A stretch of DNA of 64,000 bases. Origin: Spartobacteria bacterium (GTDB taxonomy: Bacteria; Verrucomicrobiota; Verrucomicrobiia; Chthoniobacterales; UBA10450). A model generated the notes under the pieces. It did no database searches. It was not told the origin of the DNA and saw nothing but the letters and a program-made list of their open reading frames with translations. Below are positions 39,836 through 47,358 of the stretch, one piece after another (positions within the stretch are counted from its first letter, which is position 1; the number at the start of each line of letters is the position of its first letter). The stretch covers positions 124,001 through 188,000 of the forward strand of contig JAJPGZ010000013.1 of the NCBI GenBank assembly GCA_021325495.1, read 5' to 3'. The translations under genes and the position numbers were made by a program.

Positions 39836-39972
39836 ACCGCGATCCGCCGTAGAAGATCGACATCGTCATTTGGGCGAACTACGCCGGAGATACGTCCACT
39901 TGAGGCGTGAAATCCGACCTTAATTCCAACTGCGAATGCTGGACAACACCTCAGCGCGCCCCAACAAACCCC
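39836..39972. other. Leader between dockerin genes
   Basis: 137 bp. It holds motif A at 39853. A segment near 39886-39920 (CCGGA ... TGAGG ... TGAAATCCGA) resembles 36372-36409, upstream of the preceding gene, so the two genes share a duplicated leader. Confidence 0.5.
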
Positions 39973-42894
39973 ATGAAAAAATCCACAAATTCTCAATCAG
40001 GTCTTTTTAACGTGCGCGTGCTGACTGCGGTCGCACTTTGCACACTCGCCGCGTCTTTCGGTTGGCGCAGCTTCGCTTCCACGCCATCAAGCGGAACAAT
40101 CTCGCCTTCAGCTCCGATCCTGGATTACGACGTGGCGCTTCAAGCTGTCGCAAATCAATCGCCGCTTGGTTTGGGCCAAATAGATAAGGGACCGCGCTGC
40201 GGCACTGGATTTCCGTGCGACAGCTACACACTTACGGTCGATCTGCCGGCAGGATTCGTAGCTCAGAACGATTGCGCGGCGGTGAAGGTAGCTTTGTCGT
40301 GGACCGATACCGATCCGAGCGGCGCATCGCCCTCTGACTATGACTTGTACATTTATCAAGGCGTCGTGGACACGTTGAATGGAACGCAATCCGCGCCTTA
40401 TTCATCGGCGGGCAGTTTCAATCCAGAGGCGACAGTGATCTTTCCGCTGCAGGACGGCGTGCACCAATACACGATCAAAGTCGTCCCTTTCCAGCCGGCC
40501 GGCGAGACTCCTCATGTGCACATGCAACTCGTTTCTGGTTCTGGCTGTGCTGGCGTCCCGAACTTCGGAGCCGCGGATGCGACGGCGCCCGGCGTCCCAC
40601 GCTACCAGAACTTCGACTCTAATTTCGATGACGGCTTCGGTGGAGAGTTTAATATCGGGTTCAACCCTTTGACTGGCCGAATCCTCACTTTTAATGAGTC
40701 CAGCATCTTAAGACTGACTCCGCCCGAGAGGCTCGCGCAGGCGAAGCCGGAATGTTGTCTGGGGCTTTGGGAAGATGTGACGAATCCTTCGACCCTTGAG
40801 GGGCTCGACCCAATTCTTTGGACCGATAGTTGGAAGGCTCCCGCTCCGTTGCCGGGTCAACCGGCGGCCGGCGCGCGTACTTTCGCTGCGAATTCAACGG
40901 CTGGCACAAACGGCCTTTATGGATTCACTGACGACGACGGCGATACCTGGCTGCCGCTTAGCGCTTCGCCACCCAACGCCAGTAGCGACCATGAGACTAT
41001 TGGCTCAGGGCCTTACCCCAATACTCTCCCATACAATGTTCCGCAGGGTCTTGGCGATCCGAACAATCCGGTTACTCACGGTCACGCGGTCTACTATTGC
41101 GCCCAGACATTTCCGGTTGGCGCAGCCGCCTGTCAGCGCAGCGATACCTATGGTGCGAGTTACGGACCTAGCACTCTTCCATACACTGGGAACAACGGTG
41201 ATCTATGTGGCGGCATTCACGGTCACGTGCACGTCGGACCCGATGGAACTGTCTACTTGCCAATCCGCGACTGTAGCGGCAACGCCGGTTTAGCGGTGAG
41301 CACCGATGCGGGAGCCACCTGGACCGAGCGTATCGTTCCGAATACGCCTACGCAGGCTCACGGCAGCGATCCCTCCGTAGCCATTGATGCGAATAACAAG
41401 GTCTACTTTTTCTATGTCGCGGACAACCCGCCGGTGCGAAATGAAGGACACATCCATGTGCAAGTCAGCACGGATCACGGCGCGACTTGGTCAAAAGATC
41501 ACGACCTTGGCGCATCTCACGGCATCGTTAACGCAGTGTTTCCCGAGGCCGTCGCCGGAGATTCTGGCCGCGCTGCCTGCGGATTCCTAGGCACCGATAT
41601 TCCCGGGTTCTATGAAGGCATCACCTTCCCGGGGATCTGGTACCTGTTTATTGCGACGACTTACGATGGCGGCGATAGCTGGGTCGTAGTCAACGCCACA
41701 CCCAACGATCCCGTCCAAGGGGGCATCGGAATTTGGCAAGGCGGCGGCAGCCCTGACAACCGGAATCTCCTCGATTTCGACGAAATCACGATGGATGACA
41801 AAGGGCGCGTCCTCTTCGGTTATACCGACGGCTGCATCGGCGCTTGCCTCAGCCATCCGAGTCAACCTGTTTTGAATTCGAGTGGCAACTATCCGTCACA
41901 AATGAAGGTCGCGCGCCAGATTGGCGGTAAAACATTGCTCGCGGCGTACGATGTTGCCGAACCAATCGTTCCGAAAGCGCCATGTCTCTCCGGCAGCCGC
42001 AACTCGAGTGGCGTGCATCTGAGTTGGAAAGCGCCAGACAACGGGGGTGCCGACATTACGAGCTACGCAATCTACCGTGGTAACGCTGCGGGTAGCGAAA
42101 CGTTGCTGCTCGTGACGAACACTACGAAAACGAGCTTCGACGACATTACTGCCGATCCCACCCAACCCGTATTTTACAAGGTGCGTGCGATCAATACCGT
42201 CGATCCAACGGGCGGCGCCTTCAGCCAGGAAGTAAATTTCCCGGCTACGCCCGGAATACAATTGCTCGGCATCAGTTCGGTGAAGTCGCACGGTGGCGTG
42301 AATTTTGGAATCGATCTCCCGCTTAACGGCACCGGCATCGAATGCCGCAGCGGCGGCGCCAATGGCACGCACCAATTGGTCTTTGATTTCGCAAACCCGG
42401 TGGCCACCGCCGACGGCGCAACCATTAGCGCCGGTACCGGCTCGGTTTTGAACACGCAAATTATCAACGGCAATTATGTCGTTAACCTTACCGGCGTCGA
42501 TAACGCGCAGCGCCTCGGCGTTACGTTGACGAACGTGCGCGATTCATCCGGAAATGTGCTGCCTTCGCTCACGGCCGTTATGGGCGTGCTCGCGGGCGAC
42601 ACAACCGGCGACGGCATAGTTAACTCCGCCGATATTGCGCAGACGAAATCGAAATCCGGTCAAGCCGTCGATGGGACTAACTTCCGCAACGACGTCACGA
42701 TTGATGCGAACCTCAACAGCGCGGATATTTCGCTGGTGAAATCGAAATCCGGCACGGGATTACCCGCTACCGGCCAGAGCAGCAGTGCCGCTGGTACCAC
42801 CGCTGCGCAATCGGCACCGGCGGGTAACGATTCGCACCCGGTGAAGTCGCAGCGTCGCCCACGCTTCAGTTCAAACACCGGATCGACGCGCTAA
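39973..42894 (+). CDS. Large secreted sialidase-like repeat protein with dockerin-type tail
   Basis: 973 residues from ATG 39973; an upstream ATG (39907) would give 22 extra residues but lies in the duplicated leader. The N-terminus MKKSTNSQSGLFNVR plus a hydrophobic core resembles the preceding protein. The middle has BNR/Asp-box-like repeats (STDAGATWTERI, STDHGATWSKDH, TYDGGDSWVVVN), as in exo-sialidase propellers, then a fibronectin type III domain (LSWKAPDNGGADITSYAIYRG). The shared C-terminal domain begins VKSHGGVNFGIDLPLNGTGIECR. Dockerin loops DTTGDGIVNSADIA and DVTIDANLNSADIS are followed by a Ser/Ala/Arg-rich tail. No catalytic sialidase residues can be confirmed. Confidence 0.7.
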   Translation: MKKSTNSQSGLFNVRVLTAVALCTLAASFGWRSFASTPSSGTISPSAPILDYDVALQAVANQSPLGLGQIDKGPRCGTGFPCDSYTLTVDLPAGFVAQNDCAAVKVALSWTDTDPSGASPSDYDLYIYQGVVDTLNGTQSAPYSSAGSFNPEATVIFPLQDGVHQYTIKVVPFQPAGETPHVHMQLVSGSGCAGVPNFGAADATAPGVPRYQNFDSNFDDGFGGEFNIGFNPLTGRILTFNESSILRLTPPERLAQAKPECCLGLWEDVTNPSTLEGLDPILWTDSWKAPAPLPGQPAAGARTFAANSTAGTNGLYGFTDDDGDTWLPLSASPPNASSDHETIGSGPYPNTLPYNVPQGLGDPNNPVTHGHAVYYCAQTFPVGAAACQRSDTYGASYGPSTLPYTGNNGDLCGGIHGHVHVGPDGTVYLPIRDCSGNAGLAVSTDAGATWTERIVPNTPTQAHGSDPSVAIDANNKVYFFYVADNPPVRNEGHIHVQVSTDHGATWSKDHDLGASHGIVNAVFPEAVAGDSGRAACGFLGTDIPGFYEGITFPGIWYLFIATTYDGGDSWVVVNATPNDPVQGGIGIWQGGGSPDNRNLLDFDEITMDDKGRVLFGYTDGCIGACLSHPSQPVLNSSGNYPSQMKVARQIGGKTLLAAYDVAEPIVPKAPCLSGSRNSSGVHLSWKAPDNGGADITSYAIYRGNAAGSETLLLVTNTTKTSFDDITADPTQPVFYKVRAINTVDPTGGAFSQEVNFPATPGIQLLGISSVKSHGGVNFGIDLPLNGTGIECRSGGANGTHQLVFDFANPVATADGATISAGTGSVLNTQIINGNYVVNLTGVDNAQRLGVTLTNVRDSSGNVLPSLTAVMGVLAGDTTGDGIVNSADIAQTKSKSGQAVDGTNFRNDVTIDANLNSADISLVKSKSGTGLPATGQSSSAAGTTAAQSAPAGNDSHPVKSQRRPRFSSNTGSTR

Positions 42895-42908
42895 GATCGA
42901 CAATCTCT

Positions 42909-42941
42909 AAAAAGGCCGCTTCGAAAGAAGCGGCCTTTTTT
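42909..42941 (+). terminator. Rho-independent terminator, second copy
   Basis: The 33 bp are identical to 36231-36263: a 14 bp stem, GAAA loop and T run, 15 bp after the dockerin gene stop. A motif A copy (42893-42901) overlaps the stop codon just before it, as a degenerate copy does at the first terminator. Confidence 0.95.
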
Positions 42942-42961
42942 GCTACAGTAGCTGAGACCGC

Positions 42962-43633
42962 ATGCGCATCCTTGTCGTTGAAGACGAAAAAAAGACGGCC
43001 GCATTTCTCGCCAAAGGCCTGAATGAAGCCGGTTACGATGTCGATCTTGCCGTTGACGGCGAAGCCGGTTCCGCCATCGCGCGGGCACGCAAGTTCGACC
43101 TCTTCATTATCGACGTGATGCTTCCGAAGAAAGATGGCTGGAGCGTACTCACCGATCTGCGCGCCGCCGGCATTCACACACCGGTCGTTTTCCTGACCGC
43201 GCGCGATGACGTCCGCGACCGCGTCAAAGGTCTCGAGCTCGGCGCCGATGATTATGTCGTGAAACCTTTCGCTTTTCCCGAATTGCTTGCGCGCATTCGG
43301 TCGTTACTGCGTCGCGCTCCGCCACGCGTTTCAAATCGGTTGTTCGTTCAAGATCTTGAAATCGACACGCATCGTCATCGCGCCCAGCGCGGCGGGACCG
43401 ATCTCAGTCTCACCCCGAAGGAATTTCTTCTCCTCGCGCACCTCGCGCGCACACCCGGCGAGGTTGTCTCGCGCGCCGAAATCGCCGAGCACGTCTGGGG
43501 CATCGACTTCAATACCGATACGAACGTAGTCGATGTTGTCGTTAGGCGATTGCGCTCGAAGGTGGATGACCCATTCAAAACCAAACTCGTTCACACCATT
43601 CGCGGCGTCGGGTATGTCCTTAAAGCCGAGTGA
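42962..43633 (+). CDS. OmpR-family response regulator
   Basis: 223 residues. The receiver domain opens RILVVEDEKKTAAFLAKGL, with phospho-Asp in DLFIIDVMLPKKDGW and Lys in DYVVKPFAF. A winged-helix DNA-binding domain follows (LSLTPKEFLLLAHLAR ... VVRRLRSKVDDPF). It most resembles the CusR/CopR/PcoR metal-responsive branch. The 20 bp overlap with the kinase gene indicates coupled translation. Likely targets are the two envelope genes downstream, which is an inference. Confidence 0.92.
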   Translation: MRILVVEDEKKTAAFLAKGLNEAGYDVDLAVDGEAGSAIARARKFDLFIIDVMLPKKDGWSVLTDLRAAGIHTPVVFLTARDDVRDRVKGLELGADDYVVKPFAFPELLARIRSLLRRAPPRVSNRLFVQDLEIDTHRHRAQRGGTDLSLTPKEFLLLAHLARTPGEVVSRAEIAEHVWGIDFNTDTNVVDVVVRRLRSKVDDPFKTKLVHTIRGVGYVLKAE

Positions 43634-45017
43634 GCCGCGCTCGATCGCGTCGCAGCTCGTTCTGCTCTTTACCCTCGCCGCGACTTTACTTCTCTCCTGT
43701 TCGCTCGGCGTCTTCTATTGGATGGTCGTTAGGCACGCGATCGAAGAAGACAACGCCGTCCTCGCGGATAAACTTTCGGCCATTCGCGCCGATCTTAAAC
43801 AAAGCGGCGCCGGTCTCGGCGAATTAACCAGCCGGCGTAGCGGCGAACCGGCGGTGTATTGGGTGCGCGTTCTCGATCCGGCTCAGCGCATCGTCACCGA
43901 AACCGCCGGCATGGCCACTCTGCTCCCGCGAAACATTTTTCCCGCTCCGCTAAGATCGACATCTTCATTTGCCGCACCGAAAAATTATCGCGCCGAGGAT
44001 CGTTTTTTCGCCTTGGTCGCTACTGCTGAAAATATCGGCGGCCAGCCCTATGCCATCCAACTCGCGCAAGACCGCTCAGCGGACGACAAATTCCGCAGAC
44101 AATTTCGTCTTCTCTTCGCCACCGTTCTCGCGGTCGGCGTGTTCGCCGCCGTCGTCATCGCCATCAACGTCACGCGTCGCGCCTTGCGCCCGCTCGCGCA
44201 AATGACGCGCTCGGTCGAACGCGTCGGCCCAACGCACTTCAGCGAACGCGTTCCACTCACGCAATGGCCGGCCGAGTTACGCCCGCTCGCCGTTGCCTTC
44301 GACGATATGCTTGATCGACTTGAAGATTCCTTCACCCGGCTCTCGCAATTCTCGGCCGACCTTGCCCACGAATTGCGCACGCCGCTCGCGAATATTTTGG
44401 GCGAAGCGCAGGTCGGTCTTACACGTCAGCGCAGCGCCGATGAATATCGCGAGACGATCGAATCCGTCGCCGCCGAATGCGAACGTCTTTCCGCCATCGT
44501 CGACAATTTGCTTTTTCTCGCGCGCGCAGAATCGGCCGATCGACAAATCGAGCGCACGTCGTTTGACGCCCGCGCTGCCGTTGAAACAGTCGCGACGTAT
44601 TACCAGACCATCGCGGAAGATCGACATGTTCATCTCGCGTGCGATGGCCAGGGCCAAATGTTTGCCGATCCCCTCTTGTTTCGCCGCGCGCTCAGCAACG
44701 TCCTCGACAATTCGCTCCGATTTACGCCTAACGACGGCACCATAAAGATTACGATCTCGCAAAACGATTCGCGCACCGAAATTTCCGTCCGCGACAGCGG
44801 AGCCGGCATCGCGCCGGAACATTTGCCGCGCGTCTTCGATCGTTTCTATCGCGCGGACCCGTCGCGAAGTCCGGGCGGCACCGGTCTCGGGCTGGCGCTT
44901 GTTAAGTCGATTGTCGATCTTCACGGCGGCTCAGTCCGCATCGAGAGCCCTCCCGAGAATGGCACGACTGTCATTCTGGCCTTTCCCGTCAACGGAAAAG
45001 ACTTGTCTAAAAAATGA
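43614..45017 (+). CDS. Sensor histidine kinase (CusS/heavy-metal type)
   Basis: 467 residues from ATG 43614. Two membrane helices (LVLLFTLAATLLLSCSLGVFY near 15-35 and FATVLAVGVFAAVVIAI near 165-185) enclose a periplasmic sensor loop. HAMP follows, then the H box (FSADLAHELRTPLANILGEAQ), N box (NVLDNSLRFTPNDG), G1 (VRDSGAGIAPEHLP) and G2 (GGTGLGLALVKSI). Length and layout match metal-sensing kinases of the CusS group. An ATG at 43614 puts the first helix close to the N-terminus; upstream codons lie inside the regulator gene. Confidence 0.9.
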   Translation: MSLKPSEPRSIASQLVLLFTLAATLLLSCSLGVFYWMVVRHAIEEDNAVLADKLSAIRADLKQSGAGLGELTSRRSGEPAVYWVRVLDPAQRIVTETAGMATLLPRNIFPAPLRSTSSFAAPKNYRAEDRFFALVATAENIGGQPYAIQLAQDRSADDKFRRQFRLLFATVLAVGVFAAVVIAINVTRRALRPLAQMTRSVERVGPTHFSERVPLTQWPAELRPLAVAFDDMLDRLEDSFTRLSQFSADLAHELRTPLANILGEAQVGLTRQRSADEYRETIESVAAECERLSAIVDNLLFLARAESADRQIERTSFDARAAVETVATYYQTIAEDRHVHLACDGQGQMFADPLLFRRALSNVLDNSLRFTPNDGTIKITISQNDSRTEISVRDSGAGIAPEHLPRVFDRFYRADPSRSPGGTGLGLALVKSIVDLHGGSVRIESPPENGTTVILAFPVNGKDLSKK

Positions 45018-45078
45018 CAAATTTGTAATAGAGCGGCGTCCGCCCATCTCGGCGCATCCGAATCAATTGGAGATTATC

Positions 45079-46029
45079 ATGACGACTAACCATTTACGCT
45101 GTTTTGCCCTCGTCCTCGGTCTCGCCTGTTTCGCTCCCGGCCAAATGCAGGGCCAGGCTACCGCGGAAAACGTCGTCGTCACCGGTGAAGAAGTCCCAAG
45201 CTCTTATGGCGCTCCGCCGGCGATGTCGCGCAGCCGTTTTTCCAACCTAACTAATGCCTATGTCTTACCGCCGTGGGCGTTTTATTTTGGCGAGATTTAC
45301 GAAGGCGATGCCTTCCGCCACGGCCCGCCCTTCCACGTCTTTACTCAAGAACTGGAAATGGGCTTGCCCTATCGATTTGGTATCGCGGCCGAAGCTAATC
45401 TAGAGCGCTTCAATGGCGGCGGTGGTCCCGGCAGCGTCAGCATCGAAGCCCGTTACGCCCTCGCGGATTGGAACAAAATTCCGCTGAACCCAACGCTGTT
45501 CGTCGAATACAAATTTGGCACCGGCGCGATTCGCAAGGACGAGCTGCTCGTTATGCACAGTTTTCAAGAAGGCGGCGGCGGTGAAGAAGAGGAAGAAGCC
45601 GGCAAACCGACCCGTCCGGACGCGGTCGAGGGACGGCTCCTGCTTGCGCAAGATTTCGGCGAGCATCTGGAATGGGCCTTGAATGGTTTTTTCGAACAGG
45701 AAACTTCCGGCGATGAAGGCCGCGAATGGGGTTTTTCGCAGAGCGCGACCACGCCGGTCATTTTGCCTAACGAACGCCTGAAAGTCGGCGTCGAAATGCA
45801 GTTCACTAACTTCACCACCAAAATGACGCGCGATGAAGCCGAGAACCGTTTCGTCATCGGCCCCACGATTGCGTGGAAGCCGAGCAAGAGCACGCGTATC
45901 GATGTCTCGCCCTTGTTCGGCTGCACCGATGAATCGCCGCGCGTGCAGGTTTTTGCCGTTTTTTCCTGGTTGCTTGGACCGGGCGGCAACGAAGGCGCCG
46001 AAGCTCCCGCCTCTACCCGCAATCGTTAA
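45079..46029 (+). CDS. Exported envelope protein of unknown function
   Basis: 316 residues from ATG 45079, with TTGGAG eight bases upstream as ribosome site. Signal peptide CFALVLGLACFAPGQMQGQA. The rest alternates polar and aromatic strands (YVLPPWAFYFGEIYEGDAF, MGLPYRFGIAAEANLERFNGG, GSVSIEARYALADW) and ends VQVFAVFSWLLGPGG, consistent with an outer-membrane barrel. An acidic loop (GGGEEEEEAGKP) is notable. It follows the two-component pair by 61 bp and is probably regulated by it. I do not recognise a named family. Confidence 0.6.
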   Translation: MTTNHLRCFALVLGLACFAPGQMQGQATAENVVVTGEEVPSSYGAPPAMSRSRFSNLTNAYVLPPWAFYFGEIYEGDAFRHGPPFHVFTQELEMGLPYRFGIAAEANLERFNGGGGPGSVSIEARYALADWNKIPLNPTLFVEYKFGTGAIRKDELLVMHSFQEGGGGEEEEEAGKPTRPDAVEGRLLLAQDFGEHLEWALNGFFEQETSGDEGREWGFSQSATTPVILPNERLKVGVEMQFTNFTTKMTRDEAENRFVIGPTIAWKPSKSTRIDVSPLFGCTDESPRVQVFAVFSWLLGPGGNEGAEAPASTRNR

Positions 46030-46048
46030 CCTTTAACCTAACGAATTT

Positions 46049-46807
46049 ATGAAACGATCACTCATTTGCACCTTGTCGATCTTGTCCTTGTCGATCTTGT
46101 CGGGCGCGTTCGCCGGCGAATCCTTCAGCAAGCAAGTCACTCAATCTACCGGCTGCGATGAATTCTACCGCGACAACGAATTCAACGTGAGCATCTGGGG
46201 CACCTACGTCTTCACCAACACCGAGTACGACCCGAACTTGTGGCTCGTCGACATCACGCAAAGCACGAGCGAAGGCGGTCCCGTGCTCGGCACCTTCGAT
46301 AAATACATCGGCAACGATCACGCCTGGGGCGGCGGCGGCGACTTCAAATATTTCTTCATGCGGTACTTCGGCGTCGGCGTTGAAGGCTTCGTGCTCGAGG
46401 CGCAAAAAGGCGGCTTCGATATCTTCGAAGATCCGACCGTGCCCGTGTTCCTTCGCCATCGCACGTTGCATGAGCGCACCATCGGCTCCGTTCTTGGAAC
46501 ATTCACGGTGCGATATCCGATTCGTTGCACGCGTTTCGCGCCTTACGCCTGGGCCGGTGTCGGCGGAATTTTCGGCGGCGGCGAAAGCGATCAACTCGTC
46601 ACGCACGGTCCGCCGGATGCGTTCGCCGTCTCTGCCCACACCCGCCACTTCGGCAGCGATTCGAAGTTGTTAGGCCAATTTGGTTTCGGTTTGGAATTTC
46701 GCATCACCCCGCACATCGGTTGGACGAACGATCTGAGCTGGGGCGTAATCGATGGACCGAAAAACAATTTCACCGCCATCCGCAGCGGCATCAATTTCGC
46801 CTTCTAA
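46049..46807 (+). CDS. Outer-membrane beta-barrel protein
   Basis: 252 residues. The signal peptide ([20 protein letters not shown]) has its hydrophobic core spelled by two tandem motif A copies. The mature part has barrel strands (EFNVSIWGTYVFTNTEY, FKYFFMRYFGVGVEGFVL, LGQFGFGLEFRITPHIGW) and a terminal NFTAIRSGINFAF with C-terminal Phe, the usual signal for outer-membrane assembly. It lies 19 bp after the previous gene and a motif B copy (46038) lies in the gap. Function unknown. Confidence 0.65.
   Translation: MKRSLICTLSILSLSILSGAFAGESFSKQVTQSTGCDEFYRDNEFNVSIWGTYVFTNTEYDPNLWLVDITQSTSEGGPVLGTFDKYIGNDHAWGGGGDFKYFFMRYFGVGVEGFVLEAQKGGFDIFEDPTVPVFLRHRTLHERTIGSVLGTFTVRYPIRCTRFAPYAWAGVGGIFGGGESDQLVTHGPPDAFAVSAHTRHFGSDSKLLGQFGFGLEFRITPHIGWTNDLSWGVIDGPKNNFTAIRSGINFAF
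46074..46099 (+). repeat. Tandem motif A pair inside a signal peptide
   Basis: TTGTCGATCTTGTC occurs twice with 15 bp period (cores at 46075 and 46090). Read in frame it gives LSILSLSIL. Confidence 0.85.
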
Positions 46808-46832
46808 AGATCGACAACTACTAAGATCGACA
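46807..46832 (-). repeat. Tandem motif A pair after a stop codon
   Basis: AAGATCGAC starts at 46807 and 46823, 16 bp apart, the first overlapping the TAA of the barrel gene. The remaining gap to 46947 shows no gene or clear promoter. Confidence 0.8.
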
Positions 46833-46963
46833 TACAACTTTGCGCCTCGTTCCCAGGCTGGCCAGCTGCGGGGCGGAGCGCATAACCTAAATCCCGAGGC
46901 ATTGCGCGTCTTGACCGCGTTTTGCGGCGCCGATAGCTTCGATCTCGGAAAGGAGGGCTCGCG

Positions 46964-47200
46964 TTGAAGACGAAAGTCTCCATCGAATATTGCGTCGTTT
47001 GAAACTACACGCCCAAGGCCGTCAGTTTGGCGACCAAGGTTCTTGAACTCGGCGATCGCATCGCGTCGCTCACCCTCATTCCATCGGGTGGCGGCGCGTT
47101 CGAGATTCGCGCTAATGATCAGCTCATCCATTCCAAACTCGAGAGCGGCGATTGGCCCGACTTCGACGAAGTCTTCAAGCAAATCAAGAAGCTCAAGTAA
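46964..47200 (+). CDS. SelW/Rdx-like selenoprotein (UGA = Sec)
   Basis: A 78-codon gene read from TTG 46964 through an in-frame TGA at 47000-47002 to TAA 47198. The peptide begins MKTKVSIEYCVVU, where U is the TGA. The Cys-x-x-Sec redox motif, directly after a first beta strand, followed by NYTPKAVSLATKVLEL and ending DFDEVFKQIKKLK, is the pattern of SelW/Rdx thioredoxin-like proteins. A very strong ribosome site (GGAAAGGAGG, 46948-46957) lies 6 bases before the TTG. A hairpin follows the TGA. It stands directly upstream of tRNA-Sec and selD/A/B, which supports recoding. Substrate unknown; a thiol redox role is usual for the family. Confidence 0.85.
47017..47035 (+). promoter_or_regulatory. 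Candidate bacterial SECIS hairpin of SelW-like gene
   Basis: GGCCGTCAGTTTGGCGACC can fold into an 8-position stem (one C/A mismatch, one G-U pair) with GTT apical loop. The loop lies 25 nt after the T of the TGA, in the range for bacterial SECIS elements, which SelB binds. Confidence 0.6.
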
Positions 47201-47213
47201 TCGACATTCGATT

Positions 47214-47222
47214 GTCGATCTT
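47214..47222 (+). repeat. Motif A copy before tRNA-Sec
   Basis: ATTGTCGATCTT in the 32 bp between the SelW-like stop and the tRNA. Confidence 0.8.
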
Positions 47223-47232
47223 TCCGCATTTC

Positions 47233-47326
47233 GGAGAGTGAAGGGTGCCTGGTGGCCCTCGCGGTCTTCAAAACCGTTGTTGACTCGCAAGAGCCGAGGT
47301 GGGTTCGATTCCTACCCTCTCCGCCA
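47233..47326 (+). tRNA. selC: tRNA-Sec (anticodon TCA)
   Basis: 94 nt with encoded CCA. The anticodon loop CTTCAAA (47266-47272) holds TCA at 47268-47270. A long variable arm (about 47278-47298) and a T loop TTCGATT (47304-47310) are present. The acceptor strands GGAGAG and CTCTCC pair, with discriminator G. The acceptor plus T stem together have only 12 positions, with a T-C mismatch at position 7, rather than the 13 of canonical bacterial tRNA-Sec. It is charged with Ser and converted by SelA using selenophosphate from SelD. Confidence 0.93.
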
Positions 47327-47335
47327 ATTTTTTTG

Positions 47336-47353
47336 CCTAACGAAAGGAGGTGA
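47336..47353 (+). promoter_or_regulatory. Strong ribosome binding site of selD with adjoining motif B
   Basis: AAAGGAGGTGA (47343-47353), nearly the full anti-SD complement, overlaps a motif B copy (47336-47343). It is followed by ATG 47359 and fixes the true selD start upstream of the UGA. Confidence 0.8.
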
Positions 47354-47358
47354 CCGCG

